A DNA stretch of 64,000 nucleotides from Cereibacter sphaeroides (GCA_003243455.1 QFQS01000001.1:682001-746000), one strand, 5' to 3'; counted from the stretch's first letter, positions 17,847-27,057 are shown. Made by a program: numbers and translations. The notes: generated by a model from the sequence alone, not told the origin.

Positions 17847-18224
17847 CTACTGGTCAGGTCCACAACATATATATCGCTGCGATGCGATACGAAAGAATGC
17901 TGTGCTGCCAGAAGTCGCTCCAGCACACAAATCAATGCCCCTTACGTAGCGCTGATCAGTCAGGAATGGTTCCATTGACCGTGAATGCAGGGCCGCCACC
18001 GACATAAGACTGCCATTGCCCCAACGTGGATGCAGCCTGCCAAACAGCGATCTGTAGCGGTCTGTCAGTTCCGCCTGTCGTATCATCCGATCGGCCACCA
18101 CACCCCAATCCGGCTCAGTGCGTGCCAACAGGACACGCGCCACCGCCACGATGTCACCAATCAACGGGGCCGCATACCATACCTCACACAGAGATTTGCA
18201 ATCGCGCAACAGGACCTGGCCCAA
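17847..18224 (-). CDS. small conserved-type protein between GTA gp15 and cysE, probably frameshifted
   Basis: Up to 125 residues if read from the ATG at 18224, which overlaps gp15 by 41 bases. A TTG at 18164 would start just before IGDIVAVARVLLA. The middle (AELTDRYRSLFGRLHPRWGN, GSLMSVAALHS, EPFLTDQRYVR) looks like a genuine small cytosolic helical protein. After RYVR the frame continues with an unlikely Cys/Ser-rich tail and AT-ending codons. A one-base shift at a GGGG run near 17945 gives ALICVLERLLAA, a better helical continuation. This is either a real frameshift or a sequencing error. I do not know a function. Confidence 0.55.
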   Translation of the reverse strand: MGQVLLRDCKSLCEVWYAAPLIGDIVAVARVLLARTEPDWGVVADRMIRQAELTDRYRSLFGRLHPRWGNGSLMSVAALHSRSMEPFLTDQRYVRGIDLCAGATSGSTAFFRIASQRYICCGPDQ

Positions 18225-21200
18225 ACCGGTCAGAGACCTGTGCGACTTCTACCGAAAGCAACCCAGTCGCACCATCCGCCGCGCGCTGTGCTGCGCTGTA
18301 GCTCCAGGTGGGCGCTCCCACATTGACCTCTCGAAGTAAGGTCGCACCAGCCAGCACACTAACTTGGTAGGTCTCTCGATCCTCCGATAGCGGCACGTCT
18401 CCGATATGCCAGCCGTCGCCGTCGATCCTCGTCCGCCGGGTCCAGCTTAGGTTTAGAACACCGCTGCTTACCAATCTCCCGCGAAGATGGACGGGGCGAT
18501 ACGGCCGCAGCCCCACCCCGGCAAAGGACTCGACCTTGTGTATCGTCGCCGGGTGATCATAGCCAAGCTGACCGGCACCGATCCGATAGTGTCGCGCAAG
18601 GCCTCGCGCCTGCTGGCCAAGATCAATCTGCTCCAGCCCGCGATCCAGGAACACAACCGTGCTTCCCTCGGGCCAGACGTCTATCATCACCGCATCCGTT
18701 CCGGCCTGCCCCCGCAAACGGCGGCGGAGTTCATAGGTCTGCGGCGCAACCAGTTCGGCGGTGCCGAACTGGAATACTTCCCACACACCACTGGTTCCGT
18801 CCCCGATCGCTACCGCGTTGATCCCGTCCAGCATCTGCGCCTCTTCCGCCGAACTGAGCGCGCCAGCGTAAACCCGAACCCTCAGCGGAGGGCCGCGATC
18901 AAAAACCCCAGAACGCGCGCGCGGTAGAGCGCTCTCTGTTATGCCGACGAGACTGGGCACCGTGATCAGCCGATTCAGCGCATATCCGTCATCCGACGCC
19001 GAACTCCATACGCCGACCGGCCCGGGCCAAGGCGTGGCGCTGACGGCGACATAAGGCGCGTGCGGAACTTCGGTTCCATCGAGCAGTGGCAGATCAAGGA
19101 ACACGGCATGCACGGGCAAGGGCGATATCGTAGGTTTGACCGGGCGCCTGACTTCCGTCGCATCGCTTGGCTGATAGCTGGCAGCCTCGACGCGCACGGC
19201 CTCGACCTGCTGATACTCCGCCTGCTCGATCCGGTCGATGCGATACCGAGCGCCGTCAACACCAACGACATCCCCCGCAGCCAGATGCAAGGCCGATCGC
19301 GGCAGCGCAAACCGCGCACTGTCCCGCGCCACTCGGGCCTCGGACAGCCAGCGCTCGACAATACCCCTGCCCTCAGCCGCAGTCAGACTCAGCGCCAGAT
19401 CCGATTGCGACACGGTCAGGCTATCGTCATCGGGAAAGGTCGCCTCGGCTTGTCGCGCCTCGAAATTACTTTCGGCATCTATGAAACCCAATCGCACCCG
19501 ACCCACCATCTCGGCCGCGGCTGCGCGAGTTGTCTCGACCGCCCCGTCAATCTCGGCGCTGACGGCCAGTCGTTCCTTCTGCAGCGTCTCCGTAAGACGC
19601 GCATCGCGCAACACAAACCGCAGCAGGCCGTCGCGCTCGACAGCATCGAAACCATAGGCCAGCATCAGCGGCTGCAGCGCGGCCCGAGCAGTATCAATCT
19701 GGCTGATCGAATAACCCCGCACCACGCCATAAAGCTTCGACACATCGAAGTCAGTCAGGCCGGATTTCTCACAGATATCGGCAACGACCGAGGACAAAAG
19801 CTGCCCCGTGGAACGTCCGTTCAACCAATGCCCGCGCGCATAGTTGTCTCCATCGCTCCAGGCCGAGAGCAGGTTTGGAAACATTGGAAACGGTCTGGCA
19901 TCCCAGGCCCACACATGTGCGCGGCTCCAGTCGACCATTCGCTCACCATAAAGCGGTGACACCGGGTTTCGCGCCGGATCGCTCCAGTATTCAGCCTGCG
20001 CGCGCAGGTACTGCATCTGAATGACATCGTCGCGCCGACCGCTGGAGTATTTCGGCGCCCTGGATTCCGAAGATTTGGGATCGACGAACTTGTTCGGCTC
20101 GTTCGTACCCTTGTCGATCGCCGGACAGCCCAACTCGGTGAATACGATAGGTTTGGATTTGGGAACCCAAGCTGTCGGCAGCGATCTGCGAACCCCGTCC
20201 ACACGGTCAAAATGCAGTTCGGACCACCAACTGCGGATATCTTTGTATCGGAACACCCAAGGTTCGCCAAAGGCACCGTCTGTGATCGGCCGCCGCACCT
20301 GCGCCGCTTCGCCTTCCGGCCCATCATAATACCAGTCAAAGCCCTCGCCGCCCGCGATATTGGCCTTAAGATAGTCGAGGTTATAGATCGACCCCCAAGC
20401 GGCATCCGCGTGGGTTTCACCATCTCGCCAATCGGACAGCGGCATGTAATTGTCGATGCCAATGAAGTCAATGTTCGGATCGGCCCACAGAGCATCCAGA
20501 TGGAAGTAGACGTTGCCCGATGCATCATGCAGCCCGAAATACTCGGACCAATCCGCAGCATAGCTGATCCTGACGAAGGGCCCCAGAATGGCCCGCACGT
20601 CCGCAGCCAGTTGCCGAAACGCAGTTACCGCCGGAAAGCTGTCGTCGACTCCCCTAATATGCGTCAGACCGCGCAACTCAGACCCGATGCAAAAGGTGTC
20701 GACCCCGCCAGCCGCGACGCAAAGATGCGCGTAATGCAGGATGAACCTCCGATAGCCCCAGTCGTTGGCGGGACCGAAATAGTTCACCCCTCGACCAACC
20801 CGGCTAAAATGCCCAGGCTGCGCCACACCGAAGAACGCGGCGACCTCTGCCTCGGCATTTGCCGTGCGGTCCGGCGAGCCATCCCGACCCGGCGCGACCG
20901 ACAATGTAATACGGCCGCGCCATGGATATACCGGCTGTCCCTGCTGGCCCGTCCACGGATCGTTCAGCGTGTTGCCCGCCCCCTGCTCCATCAGCAAGAA
21001 GGGATAGAACATCACCTCCTGCCCGCCAGACCGAATTGCCTTAATCGCTTCGATCACCGATGCGTCGGCGGGCGTCCCGCCATAGACCGGCCGACCATCG
21101 ATCCGGACAATCGTCTCCGCCGCTGCTCGCGCAATCCCACCTGCACGCCACGCCATCCCGACGCCATCATTGCCCTTCTGCTCGACCTTGGGCTTCACCT

Positions 21201-22098
21201 TGCACAGGTTGCAGCGAAGGTCGCCACCGAACCACGAAACCACCAGCGAAGCCGATTTGACCGAAGGCAGTTCACCCCGAAGATGCTCCAGCGAGGTCGC
21301 CATATCGGTATTTCCCGAAGGAAAGTTCATATTCGCCGCGCGGTTCTGCCCCGGCCCCAGCGAATAGTGCACCGGCGTCGTGGCCAACGCATATTCCCCG
21401 GTGCCCGGCATCAGCGCCACGGCGCGCACAGCCGACCGCATATCATAGGTGTTCCGCGCCACTTCGCCCTGCGTCGGCCGGATCACTTCAAAGGAAAACT
21501 GCGGCACCCGATTGCCGAACCGCGACAACTCCAGATTTTCGAAGACGACGTAGGCAATTCCGCGATAAGAGGGCGCCATCCCCGCGCCCTCTACCGCCTC
21601 GATCTTCGGATCGGGCAATTGATCCTCACTGCCGCCATAAATCCGAATTCCCAAGGTGTTGCGCGCAACTTCCACACCATCTGCCCAGATCCGCCCAACC
21701 CGCTGGATCTGCCCCTCGCAAAGCGCAACAGCCAGACTGACGGTGTAGGAATAGCTGTTCTGCACAACCTTGGGCTTGGGCGATCCCTTGCCACCACCAC
21801 TGCTGGTCGTCGTGACGTTCTCGCGAAATCGCGTCGCCCAGATCACCTGCCCACCGATACGGACTCGCCCATAGACCTGGCCAATGGAACTACCCTCGGC
21901 CGCCCCCATGACGCGGAACCGCTCGATCCGCCCGGTTTCGACTACCTGGGAACCCTGTCCCATCAGCCGTTGGTCGATCGCACGTCCCAAAGTCGCACCT
22001 ACCGCGCGGCCAATAACCGCGCCCGACAAGCCCAGCACAGTGCCGCCAAAGCCTGACCCGATCGCAGCACCCGCCGCCGACAGAAGAATCGTCGCCAT
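18184..22098 (-). CDS. GTA host-specificity / tail tip protein (gp15)
   Basis: A 1304-residue protein, the largest of the gene transfer agent cluster and the homologue of RcGTA gp15. The N-terminus has Gly-rich hydrophobic helices (GAAIGSGFGGTVLGLSGAVI). The centre (about residues 400-760) contains a TIM-barrel glycoside-hydrolase-like part with YGYRR/FILHYAHLCVAAGGVDTF, IDFIGIDNYMPLSDW and PIVFTELGCPAIDKG. The C-terminal half is a phage-tail-type domain with beta-rich repeats. In RcGTA it forms the baseplate megatron and takes part in receptor recognition. Its start abuts the gp14 stop directly. Confidence 0.93.
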   Translation of the reverse strand: MATILLSAAGAAIGSGFGGTVLGLSGAVIGRAVGATLGRAIDQRLMGQGSQVVETGRIERFRVMGAAEGSSIGQVYGRVRIGGQVIWATRFRENVTTTSSGGGKGSPKPKVVQNSYSYTVSLAVALCEGQIQRVGRIWADGVEVARNTLGIRIYGGSEDQLPDPKIEAVEGAGMAPSYRGIAYVVFENLELSRFGNRVPQFSFEVIRPTQGEVARNTYDMRSAVRAVALMPGTGEYALATTPVHYSLGPGQNRAANMNFPSGNTDMATSLEHLRGELPSVKSASLVVSWFGGDLRCNLCKVKPKVEQKGNDGVGMAWRAGGIARAAAETIVRIDGRPVYGGTPADASVIEAIKAIRSGGQEVMFYPFLLMEQGAGNTLNDPWTGQQGQPVYPWRGRITLSVAPGRDGSPDRTANAEAEVAAFFGVAQPGHFSRVGRGVNYFGPANDWGYRRFILHYAHLCVAAGGVDTFCIGSELRGLTHIRGVDDSFPAVTAFRQLAADVRAILGPFVRISYAADWSEYFGLHDASGNVYFHLDALWADPNIDFIGIDNYMPLSDWRDGETHADAAWGSIYNLDYLKANIAGGEGFDWYYDGPEGEAAQVRRPITDGAFGEPWVFRYKDIRSWWSELHFDRVDGVRRSLPTAWVPKSKPIVFTELGCPAIDKGTNEPNKFVDPKSSESRAPKYSSGRRDDVIQMQYLRAQAEYWSDPARNPVSPLYGERMVDWSRAHVWAWDARPFPMFPNLLSAWSDGDNYARGHWLNGRSTGQLLSSVVADICEKSGLTDFDVSKLYGVVRGYSISQIDTARAALQPLMLAYGFDAVERDGLLRFVLRDARLTETLQKERLAVSAEIDGAVETTRAAAAEMVGRVRLGFIDAESNFEARQAEATFPDDDSLTVSQSDLALSLTAAEGRGIVERWLSEARVARDSARFALPRSALHLAAGDVVGVDGARYRIDRIEQAEYQQVEAVRVEAASYQPSDATEVRRPVKPTISPLPVHAVFLDLPLLDGTEVPHAPYVAVSATPWPGPVGVWSSASDDGYALNRLITVPSLVGITESALPRARSGVFDRGPPLRVRVYAGALSSAEEAQMLDGINAVAIGDGTSGVWEVFQFGTAELVAPQTYELRRRLRGQAGTDAVMIDVWPEGSTVVFLDRGLEQIDLGQQARGLARHYRIGAGQLGYDHPATIHKVESFAGVGLRPYRPVHLRGRLVSSGVLNLSWTRRTRIDGDGWHIGDVPLSEDRETYQVSVLAGATLLREVNVGAPTWSYSAAQRAADGATGLLSVEVAQVSDRFGPGPVARLQISV

Positions 22099-22545
22099 TC
22101 AGCTGACTCCAAAGGGAAAAGCAAAGCGCGCTACGATCCGGCGCGCCCAAGGGGTAGACAGAGAGCTTTCCACCACGCCATGCCCGGAATAGGCATGAAC
22201 AAAAGTGGCCTCAGCCCCTATTTCGGCGGCAATGCCAAGATGCTTTGCAATACTGCCATCCTGCATCCGAAACAGGATGACGTCACCCGGCGAAGCCGCA
22301 CCGTTCTGCCGGGGCAGAAGCCAACGCATCGCGGCGCAATGTAACACCTCTCTGCCACCTGCCTCTGCCCAGTCCGCCGTATAGGCAGGCATCACTTCCG
22401 GTTCCGGCCCTATGATTTCCCTCCAGACACCGCGAAGCAAGCCGAGACAATCCGCACCGGCACCACGGCAAGATGCCTGATGTCTGTATGGCGTCCCGAT
22501 CCAGCCACGCGCCACCGAGACGATCCTGTCGGTTGTCTCGTTCAA
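22099..22545 (-). CDS. GTA NlpC/P60-type cell-wall peptidase (gp14)
   Basis: 148 residues with an NlpC/P60 fold: WIGTPYRHQASCRGAGADCL with the nucleophile Cys in ADCLGL, and the histidine in IAKHLGIAAE. In RcGTA gp14 is a tail-associated peptidase thought to open the recipient cell wall. The start overlaps the gp13 stop by four bases (ATGA). Confidence 0.92.
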   Translation of the reverse strand: MNETTDRIVSVARGWIGTPYRHQASCRGAGADCLGLLRGVWREIIGPEPEVMPAYTADWAEAGGREVLHCAAMRWLLPRQNGAASPGDVILFRMQDGSIAKHLGIAAEIGAEATFVHAYSGHGVVESSLSTPWARRIVARFAFPFGVS

Positions 22546-23417
22546 GACAGGCTGCCCCCGTCATTGACACCTGCGGAAACTGGGTAAGATATCAGCCAAT
22601 CCTCACCTGGAATATGCGGAAATCCTCGAAAGTTTCTGAAATTACTGAACTTACTCCGACATGTGCTCGCGGTCTTGTCGCACCCGGGCTCAAGCCTGAC
22701 ACGATCCCCAGTCATAATCTCGGGTCCGATCCGCTCCCACAACTCAATCGTCCGACCATCCTCGGTCAGACGATCCGATTTGATTATCCCTATCATGCCC
22801 TTTGCGGCCCCATCCAGAACGGAAAGCCGTCCCGCCTCGAACCAGCGATCTGTCATGGAAAGGGCACCAAAGCGGAACAGCCGCCTCTCTGCAATCTCAC
22901 CCACAGCAACCTCGGCCGAAAAGCCGGGAAGCAAAAGATTGAAACGGCAGCGCCCATCGCCCAGTATTGCCGAACATCCGTTCTGGTAAACCCTGCCCTG
23001 AGGTTGGTTCAGCGCCTCGGTCAACCCGCGAAGCTCCGACCGAAATGCGCCGCCTGCCCGCGTGATCTCGCCTAGACTACCGCGAAACTGCAAAACCCGC
23101 TCGCGGACATCGGCCCAGTTCACAAGCCAAGCCCGAACCTCGGCCCCGTCATAGCGCCCGGCAGCAAGATCGCCCTCGGTCACGGCGCTGGAGCTCAACG
23201 CGCCAATCGCCTCGGTATTGTCCACCGACAAGCCGGTATTCTGTTGCAGGGCGCCCGCCGTCATGCCCGTGTCGGCGCGAAAGACCATCCCCTCGAACGA
23301 CAAGTCCTGATCGTGATCGGTAAACCCCAGCATCACGCCATCCCGCCGCCGCACAGCCCAGGCACGGCACACGGTCGTCGCACCACTCGCCAGATGCGCG
23401 TAAAGCGTGGCACTCAT
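22542..23417 (-). CDS. GTA tail hub protein, DUF2163 type (gp13)
   Basis: 291 residues. Family motifs are TLYAHLASGATTVCRAWAV, LGFTDHDQDLSFEG and a C-terminal SNFRNFRGFPHIPGEDW. Four cysteines in two pairs (NGCSAILGDGRC and GCDKTASTC) fit an iron-sulfur site like that described for the RcGTA hub and lambda tail-tip proteins. That assignment comes from family knowledge and was not tested here. Overlaps gp12 and gp14 by ATGA junctions. Confidence 0.92.
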   Translation of the reverse strand: MSATLYAHLASGATTVCRAWAVRRRDGVMLGFTDHDQDLSFEGMVFRADTGMTAGALQQNTGLSVDNTEAIGALSSSAVTEGDLAAGRYDGAEVRAWLVNWADVRERVLQFRGSLGEITRAGGAFRSELRGLTEALNQPQGRVYQNGCSAILGDGRCRFNLLLPGFSAEVAVGEIAERRLFRFGALSMTDRWFEAGRLSVLDGAAKGMIGIIKSDRLTEDGRTIELWERIGPEIMTGDRVRLEPGCDKTASTCRSKFSNFRNFRGFPHIPGEDWLISYPVSAGVNDGGSLS

Positions 23418-24046
23418 AGCCGTATCTCCACCACCGGCACGTTGGGCACGTCCCCCGCCTGGAAGCTAGCAACCGAGGTCTGGATGCGGTTGATGTCGAA
23501 CCGCACCGGCACGTCGAATTCGAATCCAGCCGTCACTGCAACCCCAACGTCCGGAGCATCAACGAAGGTGACCCGCCCGGTCACCCAATCCATGGTCCAG
23601 TCGATCGTCTCGATCTTGGGATCGCCCGCCACTGCCAGGCGAACCGTGCCGACCACCGGTTTCAAGATCGGACGGACGTAATCCGCCCCGCCGGACTGAT
23701 ATAGCTTCGACAACGCGAATGCGCGCTCCACCCCGTCACCCCGGCCCAGCAACTGATCCTCATGGCCGACTGACTGGGACGGGCGGCAAGACTTGTAGTC
23801 AGCCCAATCCTTCCAGCGGAACCCGAACATCTGCCCGCGCCGTGCCTCGAAGAACGCGATCAGTTCCGCCACATCGTCCAGCGACCGCAGACCTACCCCG
23901 GCGTCATAGCGCCGCCGCGCATGCGCCCAGGGCGTGTTGCGCTCTTCGAACCCGTTCGTCAGCGTCACGATCTCGGTCAGACGCTCCGGTCCGCCCACCG
24001 ATCCAAAGCTTAGCGAGGCGGGAAACCGCACTTCGTGAAAACCCAT
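23414..24046 (-). CDS. GTA distal tail protein, DUF2460 type (gp12)
   Basis: 210 residues: FHEVRFPASLSFGSVGGPER at the start, RRRYDAGVGLRSLDDVAELI, FGFRWKDWADYKSC in the centre, and FEFDVPVRFDIN near the end, all characteristic of DUF2460. In RcGTA this protein forms the distal tail ring below the tube. It lies 7 bases after gp11. Confidence 0.92.
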   Translation of the reverse strand: MGFHEVRFPASLSFGSVGGPERLTEIVTLTNGFEERNTPWAHARRRYDAGVGLRSLDDVAELIAFFEARRGQMFGFRWKDWADYKSCRPSQSVGHEDQLLGRGDGVERAFALSKLYQSGGADYVRPILKPVVGTVRLAVAGDPKIETIDWTMDWVTGRVTFVDAPDVGVAVTAGFEFDVPVRFDINRIQTSVASFQAGDVPNVPVVEIRL

Positions 24047-24053
24047 TTGCCCC

Positions 24054-24710
24054 TCACCTGTTGCGATTGCCGCGGGCCAGCGCCCGGCTGGCCTCTGCCG
24101 CGATCTGGCCCTGGCTGCGCTGGAATCCGGCCACGTCCGGCGTCTGGATATTCATGACCACCGTCACCGGCCGCCCGCCCCCGGCCGCCTGCACGCCCAG
24201 CCTTCCATCAGGCCCACGGGCGAGTGGCATGATCGCCTCCGGCCCAGCCTCGCCCATCAATCCGCGCCCGCCGCGCATCGCGAAACTGGTGGGTGAGGAC
24301 ACCACCCCGCCCCGTGCGAACGGTGTCACCCGGCCCGACGAGAACACGCCCCCGTCCGCAAAGGGCATCAGCGCGCTCATCGCCCCCTGCATCCCGTTGG
24401 CGATCAGCCCGCTCAGCGCATCCGTCACCGGCCGCGTCACGACGCCATAGATCGTATCCATCATCGACTGCGCCACGCCCTGCAGCGTATCCGACAGCCT
24501 CTCGCCATCCAGAACCAAGCCGTCGAATGCGTTCCGCAGCCCGCGCCCGATGCCACCCGACAGCGTTCCCACCTCACGAGAGGTGAAGGTCAGGCTGTCC
24601 TGCAACCGCGCCAACTCACCGTCAAATGCCCCCGCCATGGCCGAGGCGTTGCCGAGTGCCACCTCCAGCGCCGCCACCTGTTCGCCCAGCGTATCGATCT
24701 CACCCGCCAT
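24054..24710 (-). CDS. GTA tail tape measure protein (gp11)
   Basis: 218 residues from the ATG at 24710. The N-terminus is helical (IDTLGEQVAALEVALGNASA), and the C-terminus is Gly-rich (PFADGGVFSSGRVTPFARGG, GEAGPEAIMPL), typical of the minimal tape-measure proteins of GTAs. The short length agrees with the short GTA tail. The start overlaps gp10.1 by 11 bases. Confidence 0.9.
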   Translation of the reverse strand: MAGEIDTLGEQVAALEVALGNASAMAGAFDGELARLQDSLTFTSREVGTLSGGIGRGLRNAFDGLVLDGERLSDTLQGVAQSMMDTIYGVVTRPVTDALSGLIANGMQGAMSALMPFADGGVFSSGRVTPFARGGVVSSPTSFAMRGGRGLMGEAGPEAIMPLARGPDGRLGVQAAGGGRPVTVVMNIQTPDVAGFQRSQGQIAAEASRALARGNRNR

Positions 24711-24894
24711 CCTGCCCCCTTGCGACGTCGGGCCAGGCCCGCGCCAATTCTTCCAGCCTTGCACGCGTCAGCGGCGGCACGCTCGCCGCCGCCCCGACCA
24801 TCACCCGCAACTCCACCGGCGTAAGCCGCCAGAACGCGCCCGGCTCCAACCGCAGATCGTGCAGGGCCACCCGCATCAGCCCGGCCCAGTCCAT
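24700..24894 (-). CDS. GTA small tail assembly chaperone (gp10.1, rcc01693-like)
   Basis: 64 residues: MDWAGLMRVALHDLRLEPGA, FWRLTPVELRVMVG, and a helical C-terminus. This matches the small tail-assembly protein between gp10 and gp11 in RcGTA. It starts two bases after the gp10 stop and is in the -1 frame relative to gp10. Confidence 0.85.
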   Translation of the reverse strand: MDWAGLMRVALHDLRLEPGAFWRLTPVELRVMVGAAASVPPLTRARLEELARAWPDVARGQDGG

Positions 24895-24896
24895 GC

Positions 24897-25217
24897 CTAC
24901 TTTTCACCCGGCATCGCAAAGGCCCGCGCCAGAAGTTCCGCCGCCACCCGCGCCGCCTCGACTGGCCCACCGCCGACCTCGACAGTCCGCAGATCCGCCG
25001 CCGTCCCGCGCCAGCCACCGCCGCGCAGCCCCGCCACGATCAGCGCCAGCACATCCCGCGTCGAAAACCGCCCCTGCTCGAACCGCTCGACCAGTTCGAT
25101 CAGCGTCCCTGCCTCCAGCGCTGCCTCAAGCTCGGCCAAGGCCCCCAGCGTCAGCTTCGCCAGATGCCGCTCCCCGTCGAGCCAGAGCTCGACTTCGCCC
25201 GCCCAAGGGTTGGCCAT
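24897..25217 (-). CDS. GTA tail assembly protein (gp10)
   Basis: 106 residues starting MANPWAGEVELWLDG, with GERHLAKLTLGALAELEAAL in the middle and a helical C-terminus. It is the standard GTA gp10 family, probably a tail-tube chaperone. The ATG shares one base with the TGA of gp9 (TGATG), so the two are translationally coupled. Confidence 0.88.
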   Translation of the reverse strand: MANPWAGEVELWLDGERHLAKLTLGALAELEAALEAGTLIELVERFEQGRFSTRDVLALIVAGLRGGGWRGTAADLRTVEVGGGPVEAARVAAELLARAFAMPGEK

Positions 25218-25630
25218 CAAAGCGCCGTGAAATTCAGGACCCCAGCCGAGGCCATGGTCAGCTCATAGGTCGCCTCGCCATTGTGGCTTCCCGCGTACTC
25301 GATCGCGGTGATCTGGAACGGCCCCTCGATCACCCCGAAATTCGGCACGATCACCTGAAACGCCGGCACCTCGCCGTCGAAGAATATCTGCCGCGCCCGC
25401 TCATCCGTCCCCTGGTCCTTGAACACCCCCGACCCCGTGATCGCCGCCGACTTCACCCCGGCCCCCGCCAGCAACTCGCGCCATCCGCCCTGGCTTTCCA
25501 GGCTCGTCACATCCACCGTCTCGGCGTTGAAGCTGATCCGCGTCGCGCGAAGTCCAGCGATGGTCTCGAACGACCCGCCCCCGTTCAGGTCCAGCTTAAT
25601 CAAAAGATCCTTGCCGTTCTGCGCACCCAT
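25217..25630 (-). CDS. GTA major tail tube protein (gp9, TP901-1 family)
   Basis: 137 residues: GKDLLIKLDLNGGGSFETIA, RATRISFNAETVDVTSLESQ, GSGVFKDQGTDERARQIFFD and FQITAIEYAGSHNGEATYEL. These match the TP901-1-type major tail protein of GTAs and siphophages. It forms the tail tube. A 103-base gap separates it from gp8 and holds repeat motif copy B. Confidence 0.93.
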   Translation of the reverse strand: MGAQNGKDLLIKLDLNGGGSFETIAGLRATRISFNAETVDVTSLESQGGWRELLAGAGVKSAAITGSGVFKDQGTDERARQIFFDGEVPAFQVIVPNFGVIEGPFQITAIEYAGSHNGEATYELTMASAGVLNFTAL

Positions 25631-25672
25631 GTCCCGTCTCTCCGCTCACACGAGGCAAAACAGACCCCGCAG

Positions 25673-25692
25673 TTTCACCTTGCCCAAATTAT
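25673..25692 (+). repeat. recurrent intergenic motif, copy B
   Basis: The run tttcaccttgcccaaattat lies between gp8 and gp9. It is followed on the plus strand by gccgccggaggc, the same kind of context as copy C at 30455. Confidence 0.5.
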
Positions 25693-25733
25693 TGCCGCCG
25701 GAGGCTCCAATCCCGCCCCCGGCGGGTACCCGG

Positions 25734-26129
25734 TCATTCCTCAACCCGCGCCCGAAAGGTCAGGTCGATCCGCCGCACTCGTCCCTCATCCAGCCGCCGC
25801 GCCACCGCCCGCTGGAACCACAGCCCCACCAGTCGTCCGCGGTTCAACACCAACGGCGCGTCCGCGAGAGCATCAGAAATCGCCACACCCAGCATCTTGG
25901 CCGACTGGAATCCCGTCGCATCACTGACCACGCTGACAACAAAGCGATGCTCCGCCCCCCGCCCCGTCTGGTCCGAGCGGTCAATCACCTCCTCGCCGCC
26001 GATCAACACGAAGGTGCCCGCCATGCCATTGGGCAAGGCATCCACTACGGCCACACGGGCGAGTTCCGGCACCTGCGCCAACCGTGCAAAGACCGCCTCC
26101 TGCAGCGCCACGGCCAATCCATAGCTCAT
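25734..26129 (-). CDS. GTA tail terminator protein, DUF3168 type (gp8)
   Basis: 131 residues beginning MSYGLAVALQEAVFARLAQV, with LPNGMAGTFVLIGGEEVIDRS and FVVSVVSDATGFQSAKMLG, the DUF3168 signature. In RcGTA gp8 caps the tail tube at the head side. The start at 26129 is fixed by an ATGA overlap with the gp7 stop; nine extra in-frame codons upstream are unlikely to be used. Confidence 0.92.
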   Translation of the reverse strand: MSYGLAVALQEAVFARLAQVPELARVAVVDALPNGMAGTFVLIGGEEVIDRSDQTGRGAEHRFVVSVVSDATGFQSAKMLGVAISDALADAPLVLNRGRLVGLWFQRAVARRLDEGRVRRIDLTFRARVEE

Positions 26130-26461
26130 GCCGGCACCTCCTCGCGGGCAAAGCACGTCAGATAGCGCCCGGCATGGTCACGCTCGGCCACCGCGATGAT
26201 GCGATAGTACCGCGCACCCTCGCGAAACCGCTGGTCCGGCCGGGGCCGGCCCTCCGCGCCAACCGGAGCCGACCGCACGATGACCCGATATGGCACAGAT
26301 GACAGCGTGATCTCTTCCCCTGGCACGTCCCGCCCCGATCCGGCAACCACCTGCGCCCACAGCGTCCCCAGGCAGACCCAGCTTTCGCTGTAGCCGCCCA
26401 TCCCGTCCGGCTCGACACGCCGCGCCTCCAGCGCCAGTTCGCGCGACAGCACCGGCGTCAT
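26126..26461 (-). CDS. GTA head-tail stopper/adaptor protein (gp7)
   Basis: 111 residues: LSRELALEARRVEPDGMGGY, SESWVCLGTLWAQVVAGSGR and RFREGARYYRIIAVAERD. This is the pattern of phage head-tail joining proteins (HK97 gp10/SPP1 gp16 type). It overlaps gp6 and gp8 by ATGA junctions. Confidence 0.9.
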   Translation of the reverse strand: MTPVLSRELALEARRVEPDGMGGYSESWVCLGTLWAQVVAGSGRDVPGEEITLSSVPYRVIVRSAPVGAEGRPRPDQRFREGARYYRIIAVAERDHAGRYLTCFAREEVPA

Positions 26462-27057
26462 GCGGCACCCCCGCCCAGAACCCGCACCGTCCGCCAGCGC
26501 TCGATCAGCGCCATGATTCCGAACGGCAAGCCCTGCTCACGCAGGCCCATCTCGCTCCGATGCTCGTAATATTCGGTGGCCAGCATCAGCACTGCCTGCC
26601 GCAGGTCGGGCGGCACGTCCGACCAGACCGGCCCAAAGCCCGCCGAAAACGCCACCTCGATCCGGCCCGCCCCCGGCACGGCGGGCAGCGAGCCGCCCCG
26701 CGCCGCCAGCTTCGGGCGATGTGTATCGGCGACCAGCCGATAGACCACCGGATCGACCACCACCGTGCCGCCATCCGCATCGATCAGCGTGACCGAGGCG
26801 ACAGCCCGCACTGGCGCCACCGGCAGCGCCTGCGCCACGGCATCCCGCCACTCCTCCAGCGACCAGCGGAAGCCGCGCGCGATCAGGACCTTGCCGATCC
26901 GCGCCTCTATCGCTGCCAGCGCGGCCCGCAGACAGGCCTCGATCACGCCATCCTGCAACCCGTCCTCGGCAAAGCCCGTGCCCAACCGCAGATGGTCCCG
27001 CATCTCGCGCACCGGCAGCGCCGAGACCGGCACAGGGTCATCCTCGCTCAACATCAT
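26458..27057 (-). CDS. GTA head-tail connector protein (gp6)
   Basis: 199 residues with an N-terminal REMRDHLRLGTGFAEDGLQD segment and GKVLIARGFRWSLEEWRDAV, and later FSAGFGPVWSDVPPDLRQAV and MLATEYYEHRSEMG. This is the gp6-like head-tail connector pattern. It is separated from the capsid gene by a 148-base structured intergenic region. Confidence 0.92.
   Translation of the reverse strand: MMLSEDDPVPVSALPVREMRDHLRLGTGFAEDGLQDGVIEACLRAALAAIEARIGKVLIARGFRWSLEEWRDAVAQALPVAPVRAVASVTLIDADGGTVVVDPVVYRLVADTHRPKLAARGGSLPAVPGAGRIEVAFSAGFGPVWSDVPPDLRQAVLMLATEYYEHRSEMGLREQGLPFGIMALIERWRTVRVLGGGAA

Noticed and set aside
20212..22056. 614-codon open frame opposite to GTA gp15
   Set aside because: A high-GC shadow frame. 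It has no family motifs and lies wholly within a well-supported gene.
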